A DNA stretch of 64,000 nucleotides, taken from positions 435,004 through 499,003 of the forward strand of contig NZ_FOCZ01000006.1 in the NCBI RefSeq assembly GCF_900110245.1, written 5' to 3'. Both the position numbers and the translations under genes were made by a program. Positions within the stretch are counted from its first letter, which is position 1; each line of letters opens with the position of its first letter. Below, one piece after another: positions 1 through 8,131 of this stretch. A model generated the notes under the pieces. It saw nothing but the letters and a program-made list of their open reading frames with translations, searched no databases and was not told where the DNA came from. This stretch comes from Niastella yeongjuensis. GTDB taxonomy: Bacteria > Bacteroidota > Bacteroidia > Chitinophagales > Chitinophagaceae.

Positions 1-168
1 AGATATTTATAGAAAAAAACACCCGCAGTGAAACCCGTATTAAGAAAATGTAACCTTTTTTAAACGTTAATTTAACAGGAATAAAAGCCCGCCCACCAGG
101 CTTGAATAACGCATTTAACAGTTAATAACCTGTATGGAATGACCGCTTTTGCCGTGTCTTGAATATAT

Positions 169-843
169 ATGGTGGAAAGTACGAATACAGCCAACAACCA
201 GGTGATTGACTGGCGCACACGGGTTGAAGTTTTTGGCACCGTGTTGTTATCTGTTGCCTCACTGGTAGTTGCCTGGTGCACCTATCAAAGCACGCTCTGG
301 AATGGGGAACAGGACTTTCGCATGGCGGAAGCTAACATCATGTACCGGCGGGCACAGGAAATTACCGTATTTGCTGCCCAGCAAAAGGAAAGGGATGTAA
401 CGATCGCATTAAGCTTTGTTGATGCCGTTTTTGAAAACCGTCGTGATAAGATCAGCTACTATCTCCACCGCACCAATACACCGTTGACGGCCGTATTAAC
501 AGACTGGTTCAATTTAGATCCTTTGCATAATACCAATGCCCCTGCCAGTCCACTGCAGATGCCCGCTTATCAACGAGTGATGCAGGCTTCTCAAAAGTCT
601 ACCGATTCAACCATGCGCACTGCGGAAGCATTATGGCAGGAAGCAAAACAAGATAACACCTTCTCCGACAGCTATACTTTGTTTACAGTCATCTTTAGTA
701 TCGTGATGTTCCTTTGCGGGGTTTGTACCAAATTGACCCGCGTTAAGGTGGCTTATACCAGCCTGATCTTTGCAGCAAGCATTTTTTTGCTGACCCTGAT
801 CATCCTGATCGTTACCATGCCTGTGGCCAAAATAACCCCATAA
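169..843 (+). CDS. Hypothetical membrane protein (224 aa), three predicted TM helices
   Basis: I do not recognise this family. There is a hydrophobic segment near residues 20-40 (VEVFGTVLLSVASLVVAWCTY). A long, mostly hydrophilic middle of about 125 residues follows, probably helical and extracytoplasmic or cytoplasmic. Two closely spaced membrane helices lie near the C-terminus (about 170-190 and 196-220). The layout resembles small Bacteroidota and proteobacterial membrane proteins of unknown function with one N-terminal and two C-terminal helices. The ATG at 169 is the first in frame and gives a sensible N-terminus. It stands alone, with a repeat-bearing gap before the next gene. Coding status is supported by length, composition and the membrane pattern. 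No function is proposed. Confidence 0.75.
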   Translation: MVESTNTANNQVIDWRTRVEVFGTVLLSVASLVVAWCTYQSTLWNGEQDFRMAEANIMYRRAQEITVFAAQQKERDVTIALSFVDAVFENRRDKISYYLHRTNTPLTAVLTDWFNLDPLHNTNAPASPLQMPAYQRVMQASQKSTDSTMRTAEALWQEAKQDNTFSDSYTLFTVIFSIVMFLCGVCTKLTRVKVAYTSLIFAASIFLLTLIILIVTMPVAKITP

Positions 844-873
844 CTTTCATTGTTTTTTCATCATAATAACATT

Positions 874-965
874 AATTCTTCATGCATGCTCCATCCATCT
901 TTCATTCTATAATGGAAGATGAATGGAGGAACAATGGAGAATCAATGGAAGATGAATGGAGAAAC
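874..965. repeat. Period-11 tandem array with inverted left arm
   Basis: Five consecutive 11-bp units run from 911 to 965, each beginning AATGGA (AATGGAAGATG, AATGGAGGAAC, AATGGAGAATC, AATGGAAGATG, AATGGAGAAAC). On the other strand the preceding 885-906 reads as two further 11-bp units, AATGAAAGATG then GATGGAGCATG, so the array is an imperfect inverted repeat that could fold into a hairpin. It lies between the membrane-protein gene and the Crp/Fnr gene, within a 248-bp gap that otherwise shows nothing I recognise. Confidence 0.8.
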
Positions 966-1091
966 AATCCAGAAATATAGTAGAATTACGATATCAACAA
1001 GGCCTTTTAACCTGGTCTACCAATTTGTGCAGCAGCTGCCCGCCCAGGCTAAAAGTTTTTACATTTGCCATTCATTTTATAGCAGGAACCA

Positions 1092-1655
1092 ATGACCATT
1101 GACGAAATTCTCGATAACATTCACCCACTTCCGGCAGCGTCAAAACAGACAATAAAACAATACATCACAGCTGTCAGCTATCCCAGGGGCCATATCCTGT
1201 TCCAGGCCGATAGGATCAAAATGACCGTTTATTTTATAAAGAAGGGATTTGTAAGGGCCTATGCGCACCAGGGCGACCATGAAGTAACGTTCTGGTTTGG
1301 GAAGGAAGGAGAACCTGTTATTTCCATGAAAAGCTATGTTGAAAGCCAAAAGGGTTATGAAGACGTTGAACTACTCGAAGACTGTGAATTGTACGAACTG
1401 AATGCCACCGATCTGCAAAGGCTTTTTCAGGAAGACATTCACATCGCCAACTGGGGCCGGCGCTTTGCCGAACAGGAATTGATCAGGACAGAAGAAAGGC
1501 TGATCTCCCGCCAGTTCAGAACAGCTACGGATCGCTATAAAGAGCTTTTAAAAGAAAACCCCGACCTCGTACAACGGGTGGCTTTAGGGCATATTGCTTC
1601 CTACTTAGGCATCACCCAGGTAAGCCTCAGCCGCATCCGGGCCGAGATCAGGTAG
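1092..1655 (+). CDS. Crp/Fnr family transcriptional regulator
   Basis: A 187-residue protein with an N-terminal cyclic-nucleotide-binding-like beta-barrel (about 15-120, including YPRGHILFQADRIKMTVYFI and KKGFVRAY) and a short C-terminal helix-turn-helix (about 160-187, ending HIASYLGITQVSLSRIRAEI). Bacteroidota encode many short Crp/Fnr-like proteins of this design. They lack clear cAMP-binding residues and often sit beside a transporter or detoxification gene they may control. Here the next gene on the same strand, 75 bp downstream, is an SMR exporter, so local regulation of that exporter is a reasonable inference. No FNR-type cysteine cluster is visible. The ligand is unknown. Confidence 0.9.
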   Translation: MTIDEILDNIHPLPAASKQTIKQYITAVSYPRGHILFQADRIKMTVYFIKKGFVRAYAHQGDHEVTFWFGKEGEPVISMKSYVESQKGYEDVELLEDCELYELNATDLQRLFQEDIHIANWGRRFAEQELIRTEERLISRQFRTATDRYKELLKENPDLVQRVALGHIASYLGITQVSLSRIRAEIR

Positions 1656-1730
1656 TTCCCTATTATTTATCATTTGTAAAATTTTTCTTCGCGCCCGGCA
1701 CTGATCTTTGCGCTGCATAAAAAACAAAGC

Positions 1731-2057
1731 ATGAACTTTATTATTTTGATCATTGCAGGATTGCTGGAAGTAGCGTTTGCATCCTGTTTGGGTAAAGCAA
1801 GGGAAACAACAGGCAGCACATCGGCCTGGTGGTATACAGGTTTTTTAATTGCATTATCTGTAAGCATGATCCTGTTAATGAAGGCAACCAAAACCATTCC
1901 CATTGGTACTGCCTATGCCGTATGGACTGGCATTGGCGCAGCGGGTACTGTGATCATGGGCATTTTCTTTTTTAAAGAGCCCGCTACTTTCTGGCGTATA
2001 TTCTTTCTTACTACATTGATCGGCTCCATATTCGGCCTGAAATCCATGTCGCATTAA
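1731..2057 (+). CDS. sugE: SMR family exporter, Gdx/SugE-type (guanidinium exporter)
   Basis: A 108-residue inner-membrane protein with four transmembrane helices, the normal length for small multidrug resistance proteins. The essential glutamate is present in helix 1 (GLLEVAFA, Glu13). The loop and helix 3 carry the signature IPIGTAYAVWTGIGAAGT, which matches the Gdx/SugE branch rather than the EmrE-like promiscuous branch. Family members work as antiparallel dimers exchanging guanidinium or small quaternary cations for protons. There is no obvious guanidine riboswitch in the 75 bp upstream. Control by the adjacent Crp/Fnr gene is possible. Single-gene SMR proteins of this type are normally homodimers, and no partner gene is seen. 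Confidence 0.9.
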   Translation: MNFIILIIAGLLEVAFASCLGKARETTGSTSAWWYTGFLIALSVSMILLMKATKTIPIGTAYAVWTGIGAAGTVIMGIFFFKEPATFWRIFFLTTLIGSIFGLKSMSH

Positions 2058-2188
2058 ATGTAACAAGAACTGCGCATATATAACCGGTTGTTATCAGCAG
2101 CACCGGATACCCATCAGTAAAATATGCCATCAATTCAGTAGATATTGACATTGAAGCAGGATAAGCATTCCGTTAAATTAGTTTACAG

Positions 2189-2208
2189 GTACCATTTAGT
2201 ACCATTAA
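2189..2208 (+). promoter_or_regulatory. Possible direct-repeat operator upstream of PL1-like lyase
   Basis: GTACCATTTA is followed immediately by GTACCATTAA, an 8-bp direct repeat with a 10-bp period, about 22 bp before the lyase start. The helical-turn spacing would suit a regulator binding one DNA face. This rests only on the repeat and its position. Confidence 0.25.
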
Positions 2209-2229
2209 TCATATCCAAAATTAACGATT

Positions 2230-5043
2230 ATGCTTGTCCTATTTCATTCCAGGGCGCGCCGGACGCGTCATGCACCTATTGTATTGGTGTTCTTGCTCTC
2301 TTCGCTTTTTTCATTTTCTCAATCACCGGTCTTTAAAGTCGACTTCAACCAAACCGGGCGAACAGCAACGGAAACAAACGAACCCGGGTACACCGCATTC
2401 GAAATTCCTGCCAGTGCTACAGATGTAATAACCGTAGCGCTGGGGCAGAATGTTACGGCCACCTTTACCCGCATGGGTTCCAATGGCACCCGCCTTACCA
2501 GTAACTGGTACAAGGCAGGTGTTCAAACCCCGTACTTCGCCAGGTTGGTCTGCGATGGCATGGTGGTTGAAAACGGAACCGCCGGTGCCCAAATTGAAAT
2601 GCGCATCAGCGGTTTGCCTGCCGGTCAGCACAGCTTTCTTACCTATCACAATCAGGTCGACAATCCGGCCACCAATACGTTCAGTCCAATGGACGTATAT
2701 GTAAATGGCGTAAAAACGATCAGTAAGCTGGTGCCTTCTGTGCGTGCCACCAGCACCGCCAATGTACCAACTGCCTATGTTACTGCTACCGCGGTGGCAG
2801 GCCAGGATGTAGTGATCCTGTACGCGGCTGATTTAACCACCAGCGCCACCAACCGTAACATCATTATCAATGGGCTTGAGATCAACACGCCCAATGCGGC
2901 CAACCAGGCCCGTTCGCCACAACCGGAGCATGCCGACACGCACGCCAATGCCGACAATGGCAGTATTACCCTAAGCTGGGTAAAAGCACCCAACGCGGCG
3001 AACAGCGATGTGTACTATGGCTTCGATTCCACATCAGTGGCCAATGCCACTACCAGTTCCTCGCTGTACAAAGGGCGGCTAACCGGTACCACGCTGGTGC
3101 AGAACAGCCAGTACAGCATGCAAACCTATTTCTGGCGGGTTGACCAGATCGATGCTGCCGGCAATATTACCAAAGGCGATATCTGGTATTATCAACCCCG
3201 CCACCTGGCATTTGCCGAAGCAGAAGGCTATGGCCGTTTTGCGCGGGGTGGCCGTGGCGGGAAAGTCGTTTATGTCACCAACCTGAACGATTCCGGTTCC
3301 GGTAGCTTACGCGAGGCCGTTACCAACGACATCGGTCCGCGTACCATTGTATTTGCCGTATCCGGTATCATCACCCTGCAATCGCGTTTAACAGTCGGCA
3401 GCCACAACGTTACCATTGCCGGACAAACCGCGCCGGGCAAAGGCATCTGCATTCGCAGTGCCCCCTTTGGTATGGGAGGCAACGATGTGGTAGTGCGGCA
3501 TGTACGCGTACGGGTAGGCAGTGGCACTACGTACGACGGCATGGGGCTTAACGGCAACAACAGCATCATGGACAACTGTTCCATCAGCTGGACGATCGAT
3601 GAAGGTTTTAGTTCCCGCGGCGCCAAGAACATCACTTTACAACGAACCATGATCGCCGAAGCGCTCAACGTGGCCGGTCACCAGAATTACCCCGCCGGCA
3701 CCGCGCATGGTTATGCAGCCACTATTGGCGGCGCCACAGGCAGCTTCCACCATAACCTGCTGGCTCATTGTGAAGGCCGTAACTGGAGCATGGGTGGTGG
3801 TTTGGATGGCAACGGGTATTATTCCGGCCAACTGGATATTACCAACAATGTGGTATACAACTGGGGTGGCCGTACCACCGATGGCGGCGCCAACCAGGTA
3901 AACTTTGTAAACAATTATTACAAAACCGGCGCTGCCAGTACCATCTTCTATGCCCTCACTGCGAACCACGAAGGCACCGGCCTGGGCACGCAACAATACT
4001 ATTTCGCAGGAAATGTAATGCCCGGAAAATTCACAGAGTCGAACCAGGAGGCAGGACGCAGGATCGTAATCAGCAACGGCGCGATAGTGAATTGGGAAAC
4101 CTGGGTAACCTCACCCTTCTTTCCTTCTTATGTACAAACACAAAGCGCTACCGATGCCTACAAACGGGTGTTATCGAACGTGGGTGCCACACAACCACAG
4201 TTCGATACCCATGACCAGCGCATTATTACCGAAACGCTGAATGGCACTTACACCTATTCAGGCAGTGTGAGCGGTAAACCGGGTTTGCCCGATAGCCAGA
4301 ACGATGTTGGCGGTTATGAAAGTTACCCAACAACAACAAGGGCGTCCAATTGGGATTCCGACAACGATGGGCTGCCCAACTGGTGGGAAACGCTCTATGG
4401 TTTAAATACCAACTCAGGCGCCGGTGATTTCTCCGACGCCAATTCCGACACCGATCTGGACGGATACACACAATTAGACAACTACCTGGAATGGATGGGT
4501 GGCCCGCATTATTTTGGGGCACCGGCTACAGCGCTCAACATCGACATTACCGCGTTGTCTAAAGGATATAACAGCAGTCCAACCTTTACGCTGAGCAATA
4601 TTACCAATGGGACTGCCGTGCTGTCAACTGGTTCCGGAAACAAAACAGTGACCTTTACGCCAACCGCGCAAGGGTTTGCCTCCTTCAAATTCACTGTTAC
4701 CGATGCAGCCGGCAGCAGTATGCAACGTACCGTGAACATTCTGGCCAACGGCTCGGTAACCGGCCGCGAGGAAACACCACCAGCGATACAACCGGCAGGC
4801 CCGGTATTTAAAGTATGGCCGGTTCCCAACAACGGCCGCTTTTATGTATTGGCCACCGGGACCGGGACCGATAAAAACATGTTGGTAAAAGTATTCACGC
4901 TCGATGGGAAACAAGTACTGACAAAAACCTTGCAACCAGGCGTTCAATTACCTTTATCGGTTACAACTAAAGGAACTTATATAGTACAGGTGCTGACTAC
5001 CGATAAGCAGGTATTGCATACCGAAAAGCTCATCACGAATTAA
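2230..5043 (+). CDS. T9SS-secreted polysaccharide lyase, PL1 (pectate-lyase-like), multidomain
   Basis: A 937-residue secreted enzyme. A Sec signal peptide (about 1-31, ending FSFSQ) is followed by a malectin/CBM-like beta domain (about 33-220, starting PVFKVDFNQTGR). Next come an FN3-like segment (about 235-325) and a right-handed beta-helix lyase core (about 330-690) with YVTNLNDSGSGSLREAV, TIAGQTAPGKGICI, MDNCSISWTIDE and HHNLLAHCEGRNWSMGGG. The core is followed by an Asp-rich calcium-type repeat (DSDNDGLPNWWE, about 710), an Ig-like cadherin-type domain, and a T9SS type A sorting domain (about 855-937, beginning VWPVPNNGRFYV). The role is likely beta-elimination of pectin-type polymers at the cell surface, but the motif after LAHC is not the usual SRNPR, so the substrate is uncertain. 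A paralog lies at 28475-31261 on the other strand. Confidence 0.88.
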   Translation: MLVLFHSRARRTRHAPIVLVFLLSSLFSFSQSPVFKVDFNQTGRTATETNEPGYTAFEIPASATDVITVALGQNVTATFTRMGSNGTRLTSNWYKAGVQTPYFARLVCDGMVVENGTAGAQIEMRISGLPAGQHSFLTYHNQVDNPATNTFSPMDVYVNGVKTISKLVPSVRATSTANVPTAYVTATAVAGQDVVILYAADLTTSATNRNIIINGLEINTPNAANQARSPQPEHADTHANADNGSITLSWVKAPNAANSDVYYGFDSTSVANATTSSSLYKGRLTGTTLVQNSQYSMQTYFWRVDQIDAAGNITKGDIWYYQPRHLAFAEAEGYGRFARGGRGGKVVYVTNLNDSGSGSLREAVTNDIGPRTIVFAVSGIITLQSRLTVGSHNVTIAGQTAPGKGICIRSAPFGMGGNDVVVRHVRVRVGSGTTYDGMGLNGNNSIMDNCSISWTIDEGFSSRGAKNITLQRTMIAEALNVAGHQNYPAGTAHGYAATIGGATGSFHHNLLAHCEGRNWSMGGGLDGNGYYSGQLDITNNVVYNWGGRTTDGGANQVNFVNNYYKTGAASTIFYALTANHEGTGLGTQQYYFAGNVMPGKFTESNQEAGRRIVISNGAIVNWETWVTSPFFPSYVQTQSATDAYKRVLSNVGATQPQFDTHDQRIITETLNGTYTYSGSVSGKPGLPDSQNDVGGYESYPTTTRASNWDSDNDGLPNWWETLYGLNTNSGAGDFSDANSDTDLDGYTQLDNYLEWMGGPHYFGAPATALNIDITALSKGYNSSPTFTLSNITNGTAVLSTGSGNKTVTFTPTAQGFASFKFTVTDAAGSSMQRTVNILANGSVTGREETPPAIQPAGPVFKVWPVPNNGRFYVLATGTGTDKNMLVKVFTLDGKQVLTKTLQPGVQLPLSVTTKGTYIVQVLTTDKQVLHTEKLITN

Positions 5044-5070
5044 GGAAGTTCAACACATGAAACAACATGG

Positions 5071-5105
5071 GGCTGTCTCAAAGGTAATTTGGGGCAGCCT
5101 TTTTT
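5071..5105 (+). terminator. Rho-independent terminator after the PL1-like lyase
   Basis: A 12-bp stem (GGCTGTCTCAAA with TTTGGGGCAGCC, including G-U pairs) around the 5-base loop GGTAA is followed by TTTTTT. It lies 28 bp past the lyase stop. Confidence 0.85.
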
Positions 5106-5202
5106 CGCTTCGTTTATTCTGAATATTTCTTAGAAAAGGCGGGGCTTAATAATTACTTAATGGCGTTTTAGTTACAAGGAAATGTGTTGATTATCACCCT
5201 TG

Positions 5203-5218
5203 TAACACTGGCGTGTTA
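5203..5218. promoter_or_regulatory. Candidate operator: dyad upstream of the phytate operon
   Basis: TAACAC-TGGC-GTGTTA is a perfect 6-bp dyad with a 4-bp centre, about 114 bp before the TonB receptor start. It has no T-tract, so it looks more like a protein-binding palindrome than a terminator. The rest of the 5106-5331 gap shows nothing else I can name. The binding protein is unknown. Confidence 0.3.
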
Positions 5219-5331
5219 ACAGTTGTTGCCAGGTAGTTTACGCTCAAAAAACAGCTGTTCACTTTTTGTTTACGGCCATTCTTGCGATCCAGCTGCCCGT
5301 TTGCACATTTTTGCCGGGTAGAAAATATTAT

Positions 5332-8121
5332 ATGCAAAAAATCTTCCCAGTACTTGTTTCACTGCTCCTGGTTTCTTTTTCCGGTATGGCCAATTTGATC
5401 AGGGGAACGATCCTTTCTGAAGAAACCGGCGACCTGATAACCGGCGCTGTGATCCGGATTGAAGGAACTAAATACCAGGCAGTTTCAGGTCTCGACGGAA
5501 GTTTTGCTATCAAAGACATTCCTGCGGGGGAATACACGCTGATTGTTTCCATGGTTGGTTTTCATAGCGAATCAAAACTGATCAGGATTGACAAGGCGCA
5601 ACTGACAGTTGATATTGAACTCAAAACCGCGAGAACAGCCCTGGGCGAGGTCACCGTAACCGGTTCAAAAAACGGGGATGGCAATGCCCGGAACCGGGAA
5701 AGGGTCGCCAGTAATGTCATGAATATCGTGTCTGCCAGAACCATTGAAATTTCCCCCGACCTTACTGTTGCTAATGTGATCCAACGGGTTTCAGGCATTA
5801 CAGTAGAAAGGAACAATACCGGCGACGGACAGTATGCTTTGCTAAGGGGAATGGACAAGCGCTATAATTACACATTGATCAATGGAGTAAAAATTCCCAG
5901 TCCGGATAATAAAAACCGCTTCGTGCCGCTTGATATTTTTCCGGCCGAAATGCTGGAAAGGCTGGAAGTATCCAAATCCCTTACCCCCGATATGGAAGGA
6001 GATGGCATCGGTGGAGCCGTGAACCTGGTCATGAAAGACGCTCCCGAAAAACTGCAGCTATCGGCCAATATTGCAACCGGCGTCAATACCCTATTCTTCG
6101 ACAGGCCATTTCGTACATACAATAAAGGACTCCGGGAATCCAAATCTCCTTATGAGGTCCTGGGAAGCGCCTATCCTGCAAAACCCAGGGATTTTAATCC
6201 CGATTACCTGAACCCCAAAGACGCATCGTTCAGGCCGAATATCTATGCGGGTGTTTCTGCTGGTCAGCGATTTCTCAAAAACAAACTGGGCGTGCTGGTA
6301 GCCGGCACTTACCAGAACAGCCTGAGAGGTAGCAACAGTACAGATTTTCCCTATACAACAGCTACCAGCGATGCCTCCAATCTTCCGGTGCTGACAGCCG
6401 TGAACGACCGGCAATTCTCAGAAGAACAAGTACGGGCCGGTGTCCATGCCAGACTGGATTACCGCTTTTCTCCCAACCACCAGCTCCAATGGTACAATGC
6501 CCTGCTCGACTTCACTAATGCACAGGTGCGGGAGGAACGAAAAACTGATTTCTCCATCGGCTATAACCCTGCCGAAGGAAGTTATAACCTGTCATACGAT
6601 ACACGTCTTCGCTTCACGCATCAGCAAATTGTCAACAGCACATTAAAAGGAATTCATCATTTTTTGGGAAATAAGCTAGTGGCCGACTGGTCGGCTGTGT
6701 ATTCGAAAGCCACGAACGAAGTACCGGATAATGCATCTGTACACCTGGTTACAACAGTCAAAAACAATGTTGAAAATCCCCGGTCGGTAGTTACCCTGGG
6801 AGGTGCCGAAAGAAGATGGGAACACAATACAGATGAAGACAAAGCCGGCTACCTCAATATCAGTTATCACCTAAATAACAAGCCGTTTTCGCCGGTTATA
6901 GCTGCTGGTGGTATGTACCGGGATAAACAAAGGGCAAACTTTTTTAACCAGTACGACTTCCGGCCGCTCGATGAATCCAAACCTGTCGGTCAACAAAACA
7001 ACCTGATAGAAGGTACTGACTGGACAAAATTCAGTGATATCAAATTCATGGTTTTTACGCCTAATGGTTCCGTAGGAAATCCCCTGAACTACGATGCCGC
7101 CGAAAAAGTTGCTGCAGGTTATCTGCAGGGCAAGATCACTACCGGGAAATTCGAAGTACTGGCAGGCGCCAGGCTGGAGCATACCAACCAAAGTTACCTG
7201 CTCAAATTCCCCACAGCAGGCGTAAAAAATGAAAGCGAACAAAACTATACAGATGTACTTCCCGCTCTGCATTTTAAACTGAAACTGACGCCGGCAAAAA
7301 GCATCAGAGCCTCCTATTATAAAGCCATCAACCGTCCGGGATTTTTTGAGATCGTACCGTATCGCATCATCAATGAAGAATTTGTAGAAGCCGGTAATCC
7401 TGAGCTGAAGCACACCGTAGCAGATAATATTGATGTGCGTTACGAAATGTTCCCTAACCGTACAGAGCAGCTAATGATAGGAGCATTCTACAAAAAGATC
7501 AAAGATCCTATTGAATATGGGATGGTGTTGCAGGGACAAGGCTCTTTTTACATGCCGAATAACTATGGGAATGCCACCAACTATGGCGCTGAGCTTGATT
7601 TCACCAAATACATCTATTCATTCGGGATCAAGTTGAACTATACTTATACCAATTCGTCCATCACCACTCCTAAACTCTACTATTACAACAATCCTGATCC
7701 TCAGGCAACCGATAAGGTATTGCTGAAAAATGTAGATCAAACCAGAAGGTTGACGGGCCAGGCAGCACATGTAGCCAACTTCACCCTGCTTTACAAAAGT
7801 ATCAAACAAGGATTCGACGGGCAAATCTCGCTGGCCTATACCGGCGACAGGCTCTATGCTGTTTCAAGATATCTCGACAACGATCTGTGGCAGGGAGGAT
7901 TCGTACAACTCGATCTTTCTGCAGAAAAAAAATTATCAAAAAGGTACGTGCTCTTTCTGAAAGCCACCAACCTGTTGAACACTCCGGTGAAATTGTACAT
8001 CAAAAAATCAAACCCCGTAAACAACAATGCAGCGGGATATGAAAGCTTCAGGAATGGAACCATGACCAGAAAAGATCAGTACGGCCAGACCCTGATTATC
8101 GGATGCCGATTCAAATTTTAA
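5332..8121 (+). CDS. TonB-dependent outer-membrane receptor of the phytate operon
   Basis: A 929-residue receptor when started at the ATG at 5332, which gives a clean Sec signal peptide (MQKIFPVLVSLLLVSFSGMA). The reading frame extends to 5266, but those 22 residues look non-functional. Domains in order are a carboxypeptidase-regulatory-like N-terminal domain (about 22-105), a plug domain (about 115-240, with VTGSKNGDG, GISVERNNTGDG-like text and ALLRGMDKRYNYTLINGVKIPS) and a 22-strand barrel ending in the aromatic C-terminus IIGCRFKF. It is Oar/FecA-like rather than SusC-like, and no SusD follows. The two genes behind it are a beta-helix lipoprotein and a beta-propeller phytase. The receptor therefore probably imports phytate, a partly dephosphorylated inositol phosphate, or a chelate. 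Confidence 0.9.
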   Translation: MQKIFPVLVSLLLVSFSGMANLIRGTILSEETGDLITGAVIRIEGTKYQAVSGLDGSFAIKDIPAGEYTLIVSMVGFHSESKLIRIDKAQLTVDIELKTARTALGEVTVTGSKNGDGNARNRERVASNVMNIVSARTIEISPDLTVANVIQRVSGITVERNNTGDGQYALLRGMDKRYNYTLINGVKIPSPDNKNRFVPLDIFPAEMLERLEVSKSLTPDMEGDGIGGAVNLVMKDAPEKLQLSANIATGVNTLFFDRPFRTYNKGLRESKSPYEVLGSAYPAKPRDFNPDYLNPKDASFRPNIYAGVSAGQRFLKNKLGVLVAGTYQNSLRGSNSTDFPYTTATSDASNLPVLTAVNDRQFSEEQVRAGVHARLDYRFSPNHQLQWYNALLDFTNAQVREERKTDFSIGYNPAEGSYNLSYDTRLRFTHQQIVNSTLKGIHHFLGNKLVADWSAVYSKATNEVPDNASVHLVTTVKNNVENPRSVVTLGGAERRWEHNTDEDKAGYLNISYHLNNKPFSPVIAAGGMYRDKQRANFFNQYDFRPLDESKPVGQQNNLIEGTDWTKFSDIKFMVFTPNGSVGNPLNYDAAEKVAAGYLQGKITTGKFEVLAGARLEHTNQSYLLKFPTAGVKNESEQNYTDVLPALHFKLKLTPAKSIRASYYKAINRPGFFEIVPYRIINEEFVEAGNPELKHTVADNIDVRYEMFPNRTEQLMIGAFYKKIKDPIEYGMVLQGQGSFYMPNNYGNATNYGAELDFTKYIYSFGIKLNYTYTNSSITTPKLYYYNNPDPQATDKVLLKNVDQTRRLTGQAAHVANFTLLYKSIKQGFDGQISLAYTGDRLYAVSRYLDNDLWQGGFVQLDLSAEKKLSKRYVLFLKATNLLNTPVKLYIKKSNPVNNNAAGYESFRNGTMTRKDQYGQTLIIGCRFKF

Positions 8122-8131
8122 TTTATATACA

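Noticed and set aside
1656-1730. Guanidine riboswitch upstream of the SMR exporter
   Set aside because: The 75-bp gap is too short and shows none of the conserved paired ACGR-type or GGGACG hairpin motifs.
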